6,136 nucleotides of DNA from Azovibrio restrictus. Lineage in GTDB: Bacteria > Pseudomonadota > Gammaproteobacteria > Burkholderiales > Rhodocyclaceae. The notes below the pieces were generated by a model. The model saw nothing but the letters and a program-made list of their open reading frames with translations. It searched no databases and was not told where the DNA came from. The position numbers and the translations under genes were made by a program. Location of the stretch: the NCBI GenBank assembly GCA_003252145.1, contig QKDJ01000049.1, forward strand, positions 1 to 6,136, in the 5' to 3' direction. Shown piece by piece: positions 5,957-6,136 of the stretch (position 1 is the stretch's first letter; each line of letters starts with the position of its first letter).

Positions 5957-6136
5957 GTGAGCCTTGTAACCGCTGGTGCCTTGCAACTGGAAACGGAACG
6001 CTACGGCGACCCGGCCCATCCTGCCATCCTGTTGATCCAGGGCCTGGGCACGCCCCTGACCCGCTGGCCCATGAGCCTGGTGCGCCTGCTGGTGGCTCAG
6101 GGCTTTCAGGTGATCCGCTTCGACAATCGGGACATG
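5957..6136 (+). CDS. Alpha/beta hydrolase, N-terminal fragment (runs off window)
   Basis: The first 60 codons, open to the window edge from GTG 5957. The translation begins MSLVTAGALQLETERYGDPA, then AILLIQGLGTPLTRWP (residues 23-38) and QVIRFDNRDM (51-60). The hydrophobic strand followed by QGLG is the oxyanion-hole loop of the alpha/beta hydrolase fold (usually HG or MGLG). RFDNRDMG is typical of a group of bacterial esterases and hydrolases often annotated as alpha/beta fold hydrolase or RdmC-like methylesterase. The nucleophile elbow and the catalytic Asp/His lie outside the window, so activity and substrate cannot be judged. Its place directly after the pgk terminator suggests a separate, possibly readthrough-fed, unit without an obvious link to glycolysis. 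Confidence 0.87.
   Translation, partial: MSLVTAGALQLETERYGDPAHPAILLIQGLGTPLTRWPMSLVRLLVAQGFQVIRFDNRDM

Overview
The window reads as a chromosomal segment of a Gram-negative proteobacterium, most likely a betaproteobacterium and perhaps of the Rhodocyclales (for example an Azospira- or Dechloromonas-like organism). This placement is inference. It rests on the moderately high GC content with C/G-ending codons, a phosphoglycerate kinase with the ENCRxNKGEKK variant that I associate with betaproteobacteria, a gap/pgk glycolytic neighbourhood, and a motility setting (chemoreceptor plus a sigma-54 promoter). No mobile element, CRISPR array, tRNA or rRNA was seen.

Layout, left to right. The 3' end of a class I glyceraldehyde-3-phosphate dehydrogenase gene (gap, +) is closed by a clear intrinsic terminator. 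Next is a fumarylacetoacetate hydrolase family enzyme (+, 238 aa), then a 274-bp gene-free leader that is AT-rich in the middle. A complete membrane chemoreceptor follows (methyl-accepting chemotaxis protein, +, 542 aa). It converges, across a perfect 13-bp hairpin, on a minus-strand gene for an uncharacterised 172-aa acidic protein. That small gene has a near-consensus sigma-54 promoter (CTGGTACG-N4-TTGCA) correctly placed upstream of its ribosome binding site. A divergent 224-bp region then leads into a second GAPDH-superfamily gene of the erythrose-4-phosphate dehydrogenase type (epd-like, +, about 349 aa from a GTG start), which forms a tight two-gene unit with pgk (+, 394 aa). A strong terminator follows pgk. 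The window ends in the first 60 codons of an alpha/beta hydrolase (+), whose Shine-Dalgarno sequence directly abuts the terminator T-run.

Functionally, gap, epd-like and pgk cover the triose-phosphate to 3-phosphoglycerate steps of glycolysis/gluconeogenesis, and possibly the entry to pyridoxal phosphate synthesis if the epd-like protein is a true E4P dehydrogenase. The FAH enzyme, the chemoreceptor and the small sigma-54-linked gene sit between the two dehydrogenase genes and look like an unrelated accessory insertion in a glycolytic cluster. The main observation is the sigma-54-controlled uncharacterised gene beside a chemoreceptor. Nothing here amounts to a clear new multi-gene system.
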